From assembly GCA_030432655.1 (NCBI GenBank), contig JAUILA010000010.1, forward strand, positions 110,441-174,440: a DNA stretch of 64,000 nt. The letters run 5' to 3'. The notes beneath the pieces are model-generated. The model searched no databases and was not told the DNA's origin. It saw only the letters and a program-made list of their open reading frames with translations. This stretch comes from Bacteroidia bacterium. GTDB lineage: Bacteria; Bacteroidota; Bacteroidia; Cytophagales; Cyclobacteriaceae. Positions within the stretch are counted from its first letter, which is position 1. Every line of letters begins with the position of its first letter. This document shows, one piece after another, positions 1 to 8,024 of the stretch. The translations under genes were made by a program, and so were the position numbers.

Positions 1-488
1 ATTCCGAGTACGTCAACATAATGCTTTTTGACCGTATTAGTTATAGCAATAAACTTATCCACAAAACGCTGGCTGTACTTCTCAAGGTATTTATAGAAAT
101 AGAAGGCTTTTCTGGAGATTTTTGCATCTTCCAGTCTCACCGGATCATAGGTACAATTGACCAGACTTTCCACATTCCGGAAAGTTACCAGCAACCTGGC
201 CGCCCGGCAACGGAGGGTACTCTTTACGAGAACCGAATGAACAAGATCAGGTGAAAAAGAGCGGATTTCACTGGCAATTTCCCGGGACTGATTGATAAAG
301 CCAGATGACGTAAGAAATACCACCTCAAAGCCGGCGCCCAGGATTTCCTTCTCTATGCCAACCTCCCGGTGTTCAAGCACCAAAATACGGACACTATGAC
401 CTTGCTCCCGCAGGTAATACCAGAGTAATGAGTTGGATCGCTCCGCACCTCCTGTACCCAACGAATCCTGTACAAACAATATCTTCAT
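1..488 (-). CDS. Glycosyltransferase family 4, N-terminal part (cut by window edge)
   Basis: The reverse strand is open from an ATG at 488 to the window edge, giving about 162 codons with no stop. The protein begins with a Rossmann strand followed by GTGGAERS (residues 11-18), the N-terminal loop typical of GT4 glycosyltransferases of the GT-B fold; further on it reads SPDLVHSVL and FIAITNTVKKHY, also usual for this domain. The nucleotide-sugar-binding C-terminal half lies outside the window. Its ATG overlaps the TGA of the upstream sulfotransferase by 4 bases (ATGA), so the two are translationally coupled. It is probably a glycan-assembly enzyme of the sulfated polysaccharide operon; donor and acceptor cannot be read from the sequence. 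Confidence 0.85.
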   Translation of the reverse strand, partial: MKILFVQDSLGTGGAERSNSLLWYYLREQGHSVRILVLEHREVGIEKEILGAGFEVVFLTSSGFINQSREIASEIRSFSPDLVHSVLVKSTLRCRAARLLVTFRNVESLVNCTYDPVRLEDAKISRKAFYFYKYLEKYSQRFVDKFIAITNTVKKHYVDVLG

Positions 489-1315
489 CGATAGCCGTAT
501 CTGTCCAGCCATTCCCCAGCAACCTGGTCAATTCTTTTAACATCTTCCCGGCTTAAACTTTTCAGGCTCTTTTCATTCATGTTAAGAATGGCGTTCGTTT
601 TACCATGAATGGAAAATGTAAGTTCACTTACATTACGGTCCGGAAGATCAATGTTAAGAAAATGGCAAATTTGCTCCAAAATTTCATCCGGCCTTTCCGT
701 CAGGTCCTCATAGGTTACCTCCAGAATTGATTCATCCATATTTCCGTGTACTACCTCCAGGGACCGTACCCATTGCTGAGCACACAGATCAATCGGGTAA
801 TGTTCACCGAATTCGGAGACATGAGTTTCCATAACCTGAGCTTTACGGCAAATCCCTTCCGCCACGGCATAGCCGTTTCTTACCAGGTGTATGAATTTAA
901 CTGGTTTAAAATATTCTTTAAAAAAAGGGATACGTGAGGTATTGCTGATGGATTTTTCCAGTAATAATGGACGGTCAGGATAAAAATGGGACCAGTGCTT
1001 TTTGATTAATGCAGCTGATCTGGCTGGATTATCTACCTTCATCTTCTCTTCGCACTTTACCCACATACGCCTCCAGCCATAATCTTCCGGACGCGGAAGG
1101 CAGTCAGTGAGCATAACCCCTTCATCATTCATAATCCCAATTCCGGGATGAATGGAAAGAATGTCCTGAAGGAGTGTTGTGCCTGAATTATAGCAGCCAA
1201 CGATAAAAACCCATTGATCCGGATTCAGGGTTGATCCTGTTGCCGAAAGCAGTTTATGCATGGGTTGCTTGCCCCGAAAACGAGCCGCCAGGCGTTCTTT
1301 TAAGGTCTTCTTCAT
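485..1315 (-). CDS. Sulfotransferase family protein (1 of 7)
   Basis: This 276-residue protein carries the two PAPS-binding motifs of sulfotransferases: the 5'-phosphosulfate loop GCYNSGTTLL (residues 40-49) and a 3'-phosphate-binding segment LVRNGYAVAEG (about 144-154). The family moves a sulfuryl group from PAPS to a hydroxyl or amine, here presumably on a surface glycan. The length is normal for the PF13469/PF00685 group. There is no signal peptide or membrane helix, so it should act in the cytoplasm before export. It overlaps both neighbours by 4 bases (ATGA junctions at 485-488 and 1312-1315), so it sits inside one polycistronic unit. The position sulfated is unknown. Confidence 0.9.
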   Translation of the reverse strand: MKKTLKERLAARFRGKQPMHKLLSATGSTLNPDQWVFIVGCYNSGTTLLQDILSIHPGIGIMNDEGVMLTDCLPRPEDYGWRRMWVKCEEKMKVDNPARSAALIKKHWSHFYPDRPLLLEKSISNTSRIPFFKEYFKPVKFIHLVRNGYAVAEGICRKAQVMETHVSEFGEHYPIDLCAQQWVRSLEVVHGNMDESILEVTYEDLTERPDEILEQICHFLNIDLPDRNVSELTFSIHGKTNAILNMNEKSLKSLSREDVKRIDQVAGEWLDRYGYR

Positions 1316-2079
1316 CTGATTGCCGAGTGTACTTTTTTAATTACAGGAAGAAGCCTTGAATGCCACCCACTGAGAATCAGACGGTATTTCCACATTGGAG
1401 TATCATCATTCACGCTGAGCCGTGAAATTCGAAGCGGGTTTTCTGAACGATTCAACTGGTGATCAAAAAGAAATGCCTGCTGAATACCTTCCTTTTTCAG
1501 TATTTTCTCACTCTTCGTGCTGAAATTTCCGTTAGGGTAGGCAAACAGATCATACCGTCCAAATCCAAGCTGATCGAAGAATAGTCTGGAGGTTTCCAAT
1601 TCTTCCTGCATTTCCTTTTCGGTTACCTGGTCAAACATCGGATGGGTATGCGAATGATTGCCAATAATGATACCCGCATCATGCATCTCCCGTAGCTGAT
1701 TACTTGTCAGTTGCGGACAGGTCAAAGGTGGCTTGTCTGAATTTTTACGTATTGTCTCGAGCAAGCGGAGCCGTTCCTGGTTTGGGACAGATTTCAGCTT
1801 GCTGATCGTTTCGTCAGGTCGGTCTCCTTTCAGGTGGTAATACACCTCATCCCACCAAAAAGGTTTCTCAGAATCTATCAAACCGGTGATTATAAATAAT
1901 ATCACCTGTAGACCGGAATCCTTAAGTAGCGGAAATGCATTTTCATAAAACGAGATGTCCCCATCATCAACCGTGATCAAGGCATCAGGATATGTCTTTT
2001 TCAGGTAATGCACCTGTCGTTCGAAATTGCCGGTATCATGAATTTTGTGATAGGTCAGTATGGTTTCAGGGGTCATCAT
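1312..2079 (-). CDS. Polysaccharide deacetylase (NodB domain)
   Basis: The 255-residue protein is a carbohydrate esterase 4 / NodB-type deacetylase. Motif 1 is TVDDGD (residues 36-41, with the catalytic-base and metal-binding aspartates) and motif 2 is NHSHTH (141-146, metal-binding histidines). A later segment FAYPNGNFS fits motif 3. The family removes N- or O-acetyl groups from sugars such as GlcNAc. Free amino groups made this way are classic substrates for N-sulfotransferases, so its place between sulfotransferase genes suggests a deacetylate-then-sulfate step; that link is inference. There is no signal peptide. It is linked to the next gene by an ATGA overlap. Confidence 0.9.
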   Translation of the reverse strand: MMTPETILTYHKIHDTGNFERQVHYLKKTYPDALITVDDGDISFYENAFPLLKDSGLQVILFIITGLIDSEKPFWWDEVYYHLKGDRPDETISKLKSVPNQERLRLLETIRKNSDKPPLTCPQLTSNQLREMHDAGIIIGNHSHTHPMFDQVTEKEMQEELETSRLFFDQLGFGRYDLFAYPNGNFSTKSEKILKKEGIQQAFLFDHQLNRSENPLRISRLSVNDDTPMWKYRLILSGWHSRLLPVIKKVHSAIR

Positions 2080-2088
2080 AAATCTGCA

Positions 2089-2943
2089 TTACTTCCGCAT
2101 CCATTTATATATTTTGCGGAGGCGATATATGCCACGGGCTTTCAATTTGCTCAAATTCCATAAGAACCGGGAAGATGACCGTTCCTTTATTTCATATTTG
2201 TAATGGCTTGCCAGGCTTTGCAATTCCACGGAGGGAGAATAACCGAAGGATGAATCCTTCTCCCATTTTGATTTATTTCTGAAAAACTCCTCATTATTGT
2301 GCGGATCAGATTGGCCAAGGAATTCATACAGCCATGATAATGAGTCCGGCTCTCCCAGGTCTTCGTACCGGATTTCCCTGTAGGAAGTACCGAACAAGTC
2401 ACGGGCCTTTTTCAGGTTTTCATAACTCCGAATCCACTCTTCTTCGAATTCCTCAGGAATATAAAGCCATCGGCTCCATGCGCTGTACAGTACATCCATT
2501 GGATGACGGACCAATCCGATCACAAGGTAATCATCTTCCGGAAAATGCGCCATAAAAGATCGTATCAGATTGAGGCTTGATTCCTGGTAAAGATGATGAG
2601 GTGATTTTTCAACGAACTCCTCCCCCGTGGATGCTGCAATTTCACGATAAAGTGTAAAGATTCCTGCTTCAGACCATTCTTCCCGATGCTCAGATTTACC
2701 CAGGTTCTTTTTTTCGAGTTCCAGGAGGTCATTGGAGGCCCGTTCCTCGTTAAACGGGACAACACTTCGGTACATGGGGGACTGAGGAAGTCTCAACACA
2801 GATGCAGCTTTAGTCCAGTACAAGGACTCCAGCTCCTGGTGCTGAACAAAGGTAAAGCTGTTAACACCACTGATTCGCAGGATAAATTTGATCAGTGCGG
2901 TCGAACCTGAAGACTTTGATGATAGAATAATGATATGTTTCAT
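2089..2943 (-). CDS. Sulfotransferase family protein (2 of 7)
   Basis: The 284-residue protein starts directly with the PAPS loop: SSKSSGSTAL at residues 8-17. The 3'-phosphate motif VIGLVRHPMDVLYSAWSR lies at about 141-158. A VEKSPHHLY segment (111-119), with the lysine often seen near the active site of this family, supports the call. The C-terminus is basic (RGIYRLRKIYKWMRK), which might hold it near the membrane. It lies 9 bases from the deacetylase start and 4 bases after the next sulfotransferase. The acceptor is unknown, and low mutual similarity among the seven sulfotransferases suggests different acceptor positions. Confidence 0.88.
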   Translation of the reverse strand: MKHIIILSSKSSGSTALIKFILRISGVNSFTFVQHQELESLYWTKAASVLRLPQSPMYRSVVPFNEERASNDLLELEKKNLGKSEHREEWSEAGIFTLYREIAASTGEEFVEKSPHHLYQESSLNLIRSFMAHFPEDDYLVIGLVRHPMDVLYSAWSRWLYIPEEFEEEWIRSYENLKKARDLFGTSYREIRYEDLGEPDSLSWLYEFLGQSDPHNNEEFFRNKSKWEKDSSFGYSPSVELQSLASHYKYEIKERSSSRFLWNLSKLKARGIYRLRKIYKWMRK

Positions 2944-2947
2944 GAAT

Positions 2948-3778
2948 TTATTGCATCTGATTCATATCCTTATTCGTTTCCTGTTCATTGTACGTCTTCC
3001 AGGCAGGAAATTCCCGGTTAATCAATTTCCTGAATTTACTTATATCCGGTTGGAGCCTGAGGAACAAATCATGTTTAAGCTGATCAGAAAAACGGGGACG
3101 GTCGATTTTCATATTCAATATATAGAAAAATGAATGATACAGTTTTTTGATCAATGGTGATTTTAACTTGTGGATTTCATCGTGGTATTTGATGAGGTAT
3201 TTCTTTTCAGAGGTATTGTATGCCGACATGGAGTTCATAAAATCAAATCTGCTGATACCCAGGAAGTCGGTCACTTCATTCATTAAGTCCTCAAAATTAT
3301 CCCGGAGATCCGCAAAATCAAGAATTAGAATATTCTCCAGGGAATAATACTGAAGGTATTGCTGAATTTGCGCATGATAACTGCTGGTCAGGACGTAATC
3401 ATCCATGGACAGCACATTCCTTTCCAGGTTTTTAAGTTGGATCCGATCCCTGTACAAATTATGATGCACATGCGATACAATCCGGTCGATAGGATCACGG
3501 ACAATATAGATCAGTTTCACATCCGGTACAGTTTGAGCCATCCTGGACGCAGTATCCGGAAACTTGTGGAAGCGCGTATAATTTGGCGAAGACTCACCGG
3601 TAATTTTTTTCTCCGGAACCAGGAATTTACGGTACCAGTCCGAGCCGCGATGAAAATAATGGGAGAAAAAATTAATCTCCTTTCGATGGCTCAGTCCAAC
3701 TTCCGGATGGTTCATCAGGTTTCTGTGAATGGACGAAGTCCCGGATTTCATGGCCCCTATAACTATAAAATCAACCAT
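2948..3778 (-). CDS. Sulfotransferase, heparan-sulfate-sulfotransferase-like (3 of 7)
   Basis: This 276-residue protein resembles the PF00685 group that includes heparan N- and O-sulfotransferases. It has the PAPS loop GAMKSGTSSI (8-17), the RKEINFF element (32-38) that in this group is usually KEP-FF, the GESSPNYT segment (61-68), and the 3'-phosphate motif YIVRDPIDRIVSH (91-103). Neighbours are a second sulfotransferase 4 bases downstream and a GT2 enzyme upstream. It probably sulfates a hexosamine or uronic acid of the exported glycan, but the regiochemistry cannot be read. No membrane segment is visible. Confidence 0.9.
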   Translation of the reverse strand: MVDFIVIGAMKSGTSSIHRNLMNHPEVGLSHRKEINFFSHYFHRGSDWYRKFLVPEKKITGESSPNYTRFHKFPDTASRMAQTVPDVKLIYIVRDPIDRIVSHVHHNLYRDRIQLKNLERNVLSMDDYVLTSSYHAQIQQYLQYYSLENILILDFADLRDNFEDLMNEVTDFLGISRFDFMNSMSAYNTSEKKYLIKYHDEIHKLKSPLIKKLYHSFFYILNMKIDRPRFSDQLKHDLFLRLQPDISKFRKLINREFPAWKTYNEQETNKDMNQMQ

Positions 3779-3787
3779 ATCTGATCC

Positions 3788-4660
3788 TTAAAGAATTCTT
3801 CTGAACATGACATCTTTAAACAGTCGTAAATACGTCTGCCAGTGAAGCGGTCGTAATTTCCATAATTTTGTATAAGCATTTATCACCTCGGTGAACGGTT
3901 TGCGGGTTCCCCGTACAACCATTACTGACAGATAATTATAGTAAAGTTCCTTATCCCTGAGCAAATTGTCGATATGCTTATTGATGAAGTATTTTGCCCC
4001 CTCATAAACACTGTCATCATTGGTGCGGATATGATCATTACGCGTATGCCGTACAGTGACCAGTGGATCATTGATGCTTTTTATAGTGAGTTCATTTTTA
4101 AAACAATAATCCGCCACCCGAATCCCCAGCTCCGTGTGCTGACCGGCGCGTAAGTCAGGATCGAAGCCCCCGACCTTTTCAAAAATCACCTTTGGGAGAA
4201 TATAGGACCCGCCATTGGTAAATTTCATGACGAAATTATGAAATGCCGGCCCCTTGTCGATCGGGACCTTTATTTCTTCACTGTTGGGTGTGACATGTTT
4301 AATGGCACAACAAACCACCTGGTGTTCTGGGTTGATATTCGCGGCCAGGGTGTACAGCCATTCGGGATGGGCGAGGTCGTCGCTATCGAGGAACGTGATG
4401 TATTCTGAACTGGCATTGGCTACACCTGTATTTCTGGCATGGGCCGCGCCGGAATTTTCCTGCAGGATGTACGTGATGCGATTATCCTCCAGAAAGGGTT
4501 TAACTATACCCTGGGTATCATCGGTCGAACCATCGTCCACAATGATGAGTTCCCAGGATTGATACCGTTGATCCAGCACGCTCTGGATAGCTTCCTGGAT
4601 GACATTTGCCCGATTATAGGCAGGCATAATGATGGATATTGTTAGGTTGAAATCGCTCAT
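3788..4660 (-). CDS. Glycosyltransferase family 2
   Basis: The 290-residue protein is a GT-A fold GT2 enzyme. It opens with TISIIMPAYNRANVIQEAI and the nucleotide-binding VDDGSTDDT (41-49), and has the metal-binding DxD as DSD in TFLDSDDLAH (89-97). A later GGFDPDLRAGQHTELGIRVA segment fits the acceptor-side region. It transfers a sugar from a nucleotide donor onto the growing repeat unit at the cytoplasmic face. It has no C-terminal membrane helices, so it is not a synthase-type polymerase. It lies 9 bases from the next gene in the same operon. Confidence 0.93.
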   Translation of the reverse strand: MSDFNLTISIIMPAYNRANVIQEAIQSVLDQRYQSWELIIVDDGSTDDTQGIVKPFLEDNRITYILQENSGAAHARNTGVANASSEYITFLDSDDLAHPEWLYTLAANINPEHQVVCCAIKHVTPNSEEIKVPIDKGPAFHNFVMKFTNGGSYILPKVIFEKVGGFDPDLRAGQHTELGIRVADYCFKNELTIKSINDPLVTVRHTRNDHIRTNDDSVYEGAKYFINKHIDNLLRDKELYYNYLSVMVVRGTRKPFTEVINAYTKLWKLRPLHWQTYLRLFKDVMFRRIL

Positions 4661-4672
4661 TAAAAACCGGAA

Positions 4673-5548
4673 CTACGCAAACTTATTGAAAAAATTTGCG
4701 AGTGCCTTATCCCGGCCGTTAAGTTGCTTCTCCCATCTCCGGTCCTTCCGGATTTCAATTTCACCTTTTTTAAACCGGTTCCGGTTTCCCATTACCGTGT
4801 GAAGGTTTCTTGAACTAAATGTGTGGTCGTTAACGAATATTTTCGAAAGGTCATTATCAAGCTTATCCATTAGCAACTCTTTTGGTCGAAAGGTAAACTC
4901 ATCATAACTGATCCGATGATACTTTTTACCTTTCCCGAAAATTGAAATCTTGCGGTTCATATAAACCCAGTTGAGCAGGTCGTAAAGAAAATATTTATAA
5001 TTCAGCTTTACCTTTCCACCTGATGTTTCCTTTTTTAGTTTTTTTTGCCTGGACAGGCCTACTCCGCCAATATGGCGGACGATATGGATATACGTAATAT
5101 CAAATAAGCCTGTCGATTCCAGAAATTTAGCATAGCTAAGGTCTTTTGAGCTGTCAACAATCAGATCCGCATGGCTGTGCTCTTGGATTTTCCGGTAGAA
5201 TATTCCAGTGAAAAGGGTAAAAAGTTCCTTATCTGAATCATTTACTGGCTTTTCATATATGATTCTGTCCCTTATCCGGGCCAGGCGGAAATTATCTATT
5301 TCTTCACCGGTTTCGCTTTTCACCTGTTCGAATGACTCCTGCATCACAGGAACCCAGAAATCACACTCAGGGATCATCTTGATACAACCACACCGGCGGT
5401 CAGGAATTTCAGATTTTTCCCCGGTCTTCCATACCCGGCTGATTTCCCCGACATGTATGTATTCCGGCATGGAGCCAATCACATTGCCCAGGAGTGTTGT
5501 GCCGCTTCGCGGGTAGCCGATGATATAATAAAGGCGGATGGGATTCAT
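4673..5548 (-). CDS. Sulfotransferase family protein (4 of 7)
   Basis: The 291-residue protein has a near-canonical PAPS loop at its N-terminus, GYPRSGTTLLGNVI (11-24). The 3'-phosphate side is represented by IVDSSKDLSY and ITYIHIVRHIGGVGLSRQ. A cysteine cluster (PDRRCGCIKMIPECDFW, about residues 50-66) is unusual among the sulfotransferases here and could form a structural metal site or a disulfide. No signal peptide is present. It is followed by the GT2 gene (12-base gap) and preceded by the flippase after about 70 bases. It probably sulfates the glycan made by the operon. Confidence 0.88.
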   Translation of the reverse strand: MNPIRLYYIIGYPRSGTTLLGNVIGSMPEYIHVGEISRVWKTGEKSEIPDRRCGCIKMIPECDFWVPVMQESFEQVKSETGEEIDNFRLARIRDRIIYEKPVNDSDKELFTLFTGIFYRKIQEHSHADLIVDSSKDLSYAKFLESTGLFDITYIHIVRHIGGVGLSRQKKLKKETSGGKVKLNYKYFLYDLLNWVYMNRKISIFGKGKKYHRISYDEFTFRPKELLMDKLDNDLSKIFVNDHTFSSRNLHTVMGNRNRFKKGEIEIRKDRRWEKQLNGRDKALANFFNKFA

Positions 5549-5617
5549 GAACTATATATTTCTTTTCTTTAATGGTTTTGATCACTCAGGGATAAATAAA
5601 CATGGACGCTCACCAAT

Positions 5618-7066
5618 TTAACGTCTTAATATCAGGTCCTTCGCTTCCAACCATGCTTTAGTTTTAAATATGACATTGATAAAGCTGTATAATATTATGC
5701 CTAATATACCTTCAATAATTAATCTAAACAGATTTCCGGGAACTGCTGATTTGATATAGAAATCAAGTGAATAAATGGACCCTGCCATAACAAATGCAGC
5801 AATGAAGTAGGGACTGAGATTAAATAAAATCTGACTCAACCTCAAATCAATCAGTTTTCCCATAATAATAAACAATGGAAACATTAAAACCACACTCGCC
5901 AGAGAATAGCCAATTGCAACCCCGATTATACCATACTGCAATCCAATTACAATTGAGAGGATTACGATAGATTTAAAGATCAAGCCTATTTTAAATAACA
6001 ATTTCGTTTGCCCACGGGCCATAAAAATGTTACCATTAAGCGAGGTGATGGATTGAGTAGCACCAACCACTGCCAGAATCTGAAGTACGGGTATTACTCC
6101 CTGCCACTTATTACCAAGCAGGCTTAATACAAAAGGCTCTGCCACCGCAGAGAGACCAAACATTAACGGAAAGGTTAATAAAGCGATATTCCGACTTACT
6201 TTTAGGTAAATATTCTTAATGGATTGTACGTCATCCTGAATCATGGAAAAAGACGGAAACAATACCTTAGAAATGATACCTGAGACCTGACGTACCGGTA
6301 ACAGCATAAAGGTATACGCCCTGCCATAATAGCCCAGAGCTTCTGAACCAATGAATTTTCCAATTAACAGATTATCCAGATTGCGGGTCCAGTAATTCAG
6401 TGCGTTAGTCCCGAATAATGGTAAACTGAAATTCATTATTTCCCTGATTGTCTCCTTGTGAAATACTGTATTTGGCTTCCATTTACCTATTAACCAGTAC
6501 ATAAGCATCAGGACGAATGAATTAATTACCTGTTTCCAGACTAAACTCCAGACACCCCAATCGGTATAAGCCAAATAAATGGCGATGAAACTTGATAATA
6601 AGGTAGCTGTAAGATTTATTCGAAACTGACGCTTGAAGTCAAGACGTTTTACTAATTGGCTTTTCTGTACGAGTCCTAAGCCGGTAAAAAGAAAAGGTAA
6701 GCTCAGGGCATAGGTAATATTCTCCAATAAAGGAATTCCATAGAAGCGACTTATAGGGACAGCCGCGGCACAAACCAATAAAGCTACCGATGTGCTTAAG
6801 ATTAGATTTAACCAAAAAACGGATGATAAATCATTTTCCGTAATATCTTTTTTCTGAATGAGGGCTGATCCAAACCCGAAATCATTGATTACTGTTGCAA
6901 ATCCGGTAATAACTGTAACCATGCCGATCAGCCCAAATTCCTCAGGGCTGAGAAGACGTGCCAGGATAATACCAACCACCAGTGTAGTGATTTGGGTGAA
7001 TACCTGACTCAGCAGACTCCACTTAAGGCCTTTCTTAGTTAAATCCCTGTGTGCGTTGCGCTGCAT
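5618..7066 (-). CDS. Wzx-type oligosaccharide flippase / MOP-superfamily polysaccharide exporter
   Basis: The 482-residue, very hydrophobic protein has about 12-14 predicted membrane segments and the N-terminal pattern TKKGLKWSLLSQVFTQITT followed by ARLLSPEEFGLIGMVTVI, typical of the lipopolysaccharide biosynthesis / WzxC branch of the MOP flippases. These move lipid-linked repeat units across the inner membrane. The operon also encodes a complete ABC exporter (18337-20446), a different route, so two export systems or two glycans may share the locus. No Wzy-like polymerase is visible in the window. Gaps of about 70 and 98 bases on its two sides are the largest in this part of the operon. Confidence 0.9.
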   Translation of the reverse strand: MQRNAHRDLTKKGLKWSLLSQVFTQITTLVVGIILARLLSPEEFGLIGMVTVITGFATVINDFGFGSALIQKKDITENDLSSVFWLNLILSTSVALLVCAAAVPISRFYGIPLLENITYALSLPFLFTGLGLVQKSQLVKRLDFKRQFRINLTATLLSSFIAIYLAYTDWGVWSLVWKQVINSFVLMLMYWLIGKWKPNTVFHKETIREIMNFSLPLFGTNALNYWTRNLDNLLIGKFIGSEALGYYGRAYTFMLLPVRQVSGIISKVLFPSFSMIQDDVQSIKNIYLKVSRNIALLTFPLMFGLSAVAEPFVLSLLGNKWQGVIPVLQILAVVGATQSITSLNGNIFMARGQTKLLFKIGLIFKSIVILSIVIGLQYGIIGVAIGYSLASVVLMFPLFIIMGKLIDLRLSQILFNLSPYFIAAFVMAGSIYSLDFYIKSAVPGNLFRLIIEGILGIILYSFINVIFKTKAWLEAKDLILRR

Positions 7067-7164
7067 GGTTGGTCTGATGAAATGGTCTGTAAATGACCTC
7101 TGAATACATAATATTCCTGGCGATTAATAAAGTCTGAAGATTCACCACTTTCAATCTCAGCACC

Positions 7165-7992
7165 TCAATTAATTTGGGAGATTAATTTGTTTATCATTCG
7201 TTGATTCTGATCCACCAGTTCCTGTGATTCAGGGTTCAATTCGTTTGTTCCTTTAAACTCTTTATGTTTTGAAGAATTATGCTTTTGTGAAAAAATGGCA
7301 TCATCAACTGATTCATAATTCCTTACACCGATATACTTAAGGATTGCGGATAATACTGATTTTCCATTTTGGCCGAAAAGCTCTTCGAATTTGATGATCA
7401 ATGATTCTGGTGCATTCTTATGAAGAAAACCATTAATCACACGATTACATTCTGTCCAATACCATATTATTTTTCGCTCCCTGGTTGCGGAGGGCCAATT
7501 GTTATATTCTTGATTCAACAACGCAGGGCTAATTCTTTCACGTCTGTCACTTTCAGAATAAATCAGGAATTTATCCTTGCCGTGCCTTTTATTCATTTCA
7601 GATACAAGAAATGAATCCAGGTTCCGAATCATATAGATTAATTTGATATTAGGAAATGCTTTAGTGATGAAGGGCAGCAAAAATGAGACATTGTTGTTTG
7701 ACTCGAAATATACTTTCCTTGTAAAAAATGCCTTCATCAAATACCGGATTCTGTATTCACGAATCCTGTTAATCACCTCGGCTTCACTTAAATTATTTTT
7801 CTTTTCTTCCACTGATAGATTTAGTAAATCAGGTGCCGGTTCATGATATGATAATATCTGCGAGGCATAATTATCGGCAATTATTTTTGCAAGAAATTCA
7901 GTGCCCGTCCTGCCTGTTCCAATTACAATGACTACTTCTTGTAAATGGTAGGGAAAAATCTTTACAAGAAAATTCTTCAATGTTTTTTTCAT
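7165..7992 (-). CDS. Sulfotransferase family protein (5 of 7)
   Basis: The 275-residue protein has the PAPS loop VIGTGRTGTEFLAKII (23-38) and a 3'-phosphate motif LIYMIRNLDSFLVSEM at about 117-132. The loop has R and T where the others have S and G, and the protein is AT-rich and lysine-rich, so it looks like a distant family member. No signal peptide is seen. It sits between the flippase and the large fused glycosyltransferase, in the same direction. A function in glycan sulfation is inferred from family and context. Confidence 0.8.
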   Translation of the reverse strand: MKKTLKNFLVKIFPYHLQEVVIVIGTGRTGTEFLAKIIADNYASQILSYHEPAPDLLNLSVEEKKNNLSEAEVINRIREYRIRYLMKAFFTRKVYFESNNNVSFLLPFITKAFPNIKLIYMIRNLDSFLVSEMNKRHGKDKFLIYSESDRRERISPALLNQEYNNWPSATRERKIIWYWTECNRVINGFLHKNAPESLIIKFEELFGQNGKSVLSAILKYIGVRNYESVDDAIFSQKHNSSKHKEFKGTNELNPESQELVDQNQRMINKLISQIN

Positions 7993-8024
7993 AAAAGAAA
8001 CCGCAATAAAATTTGATGACAGGA

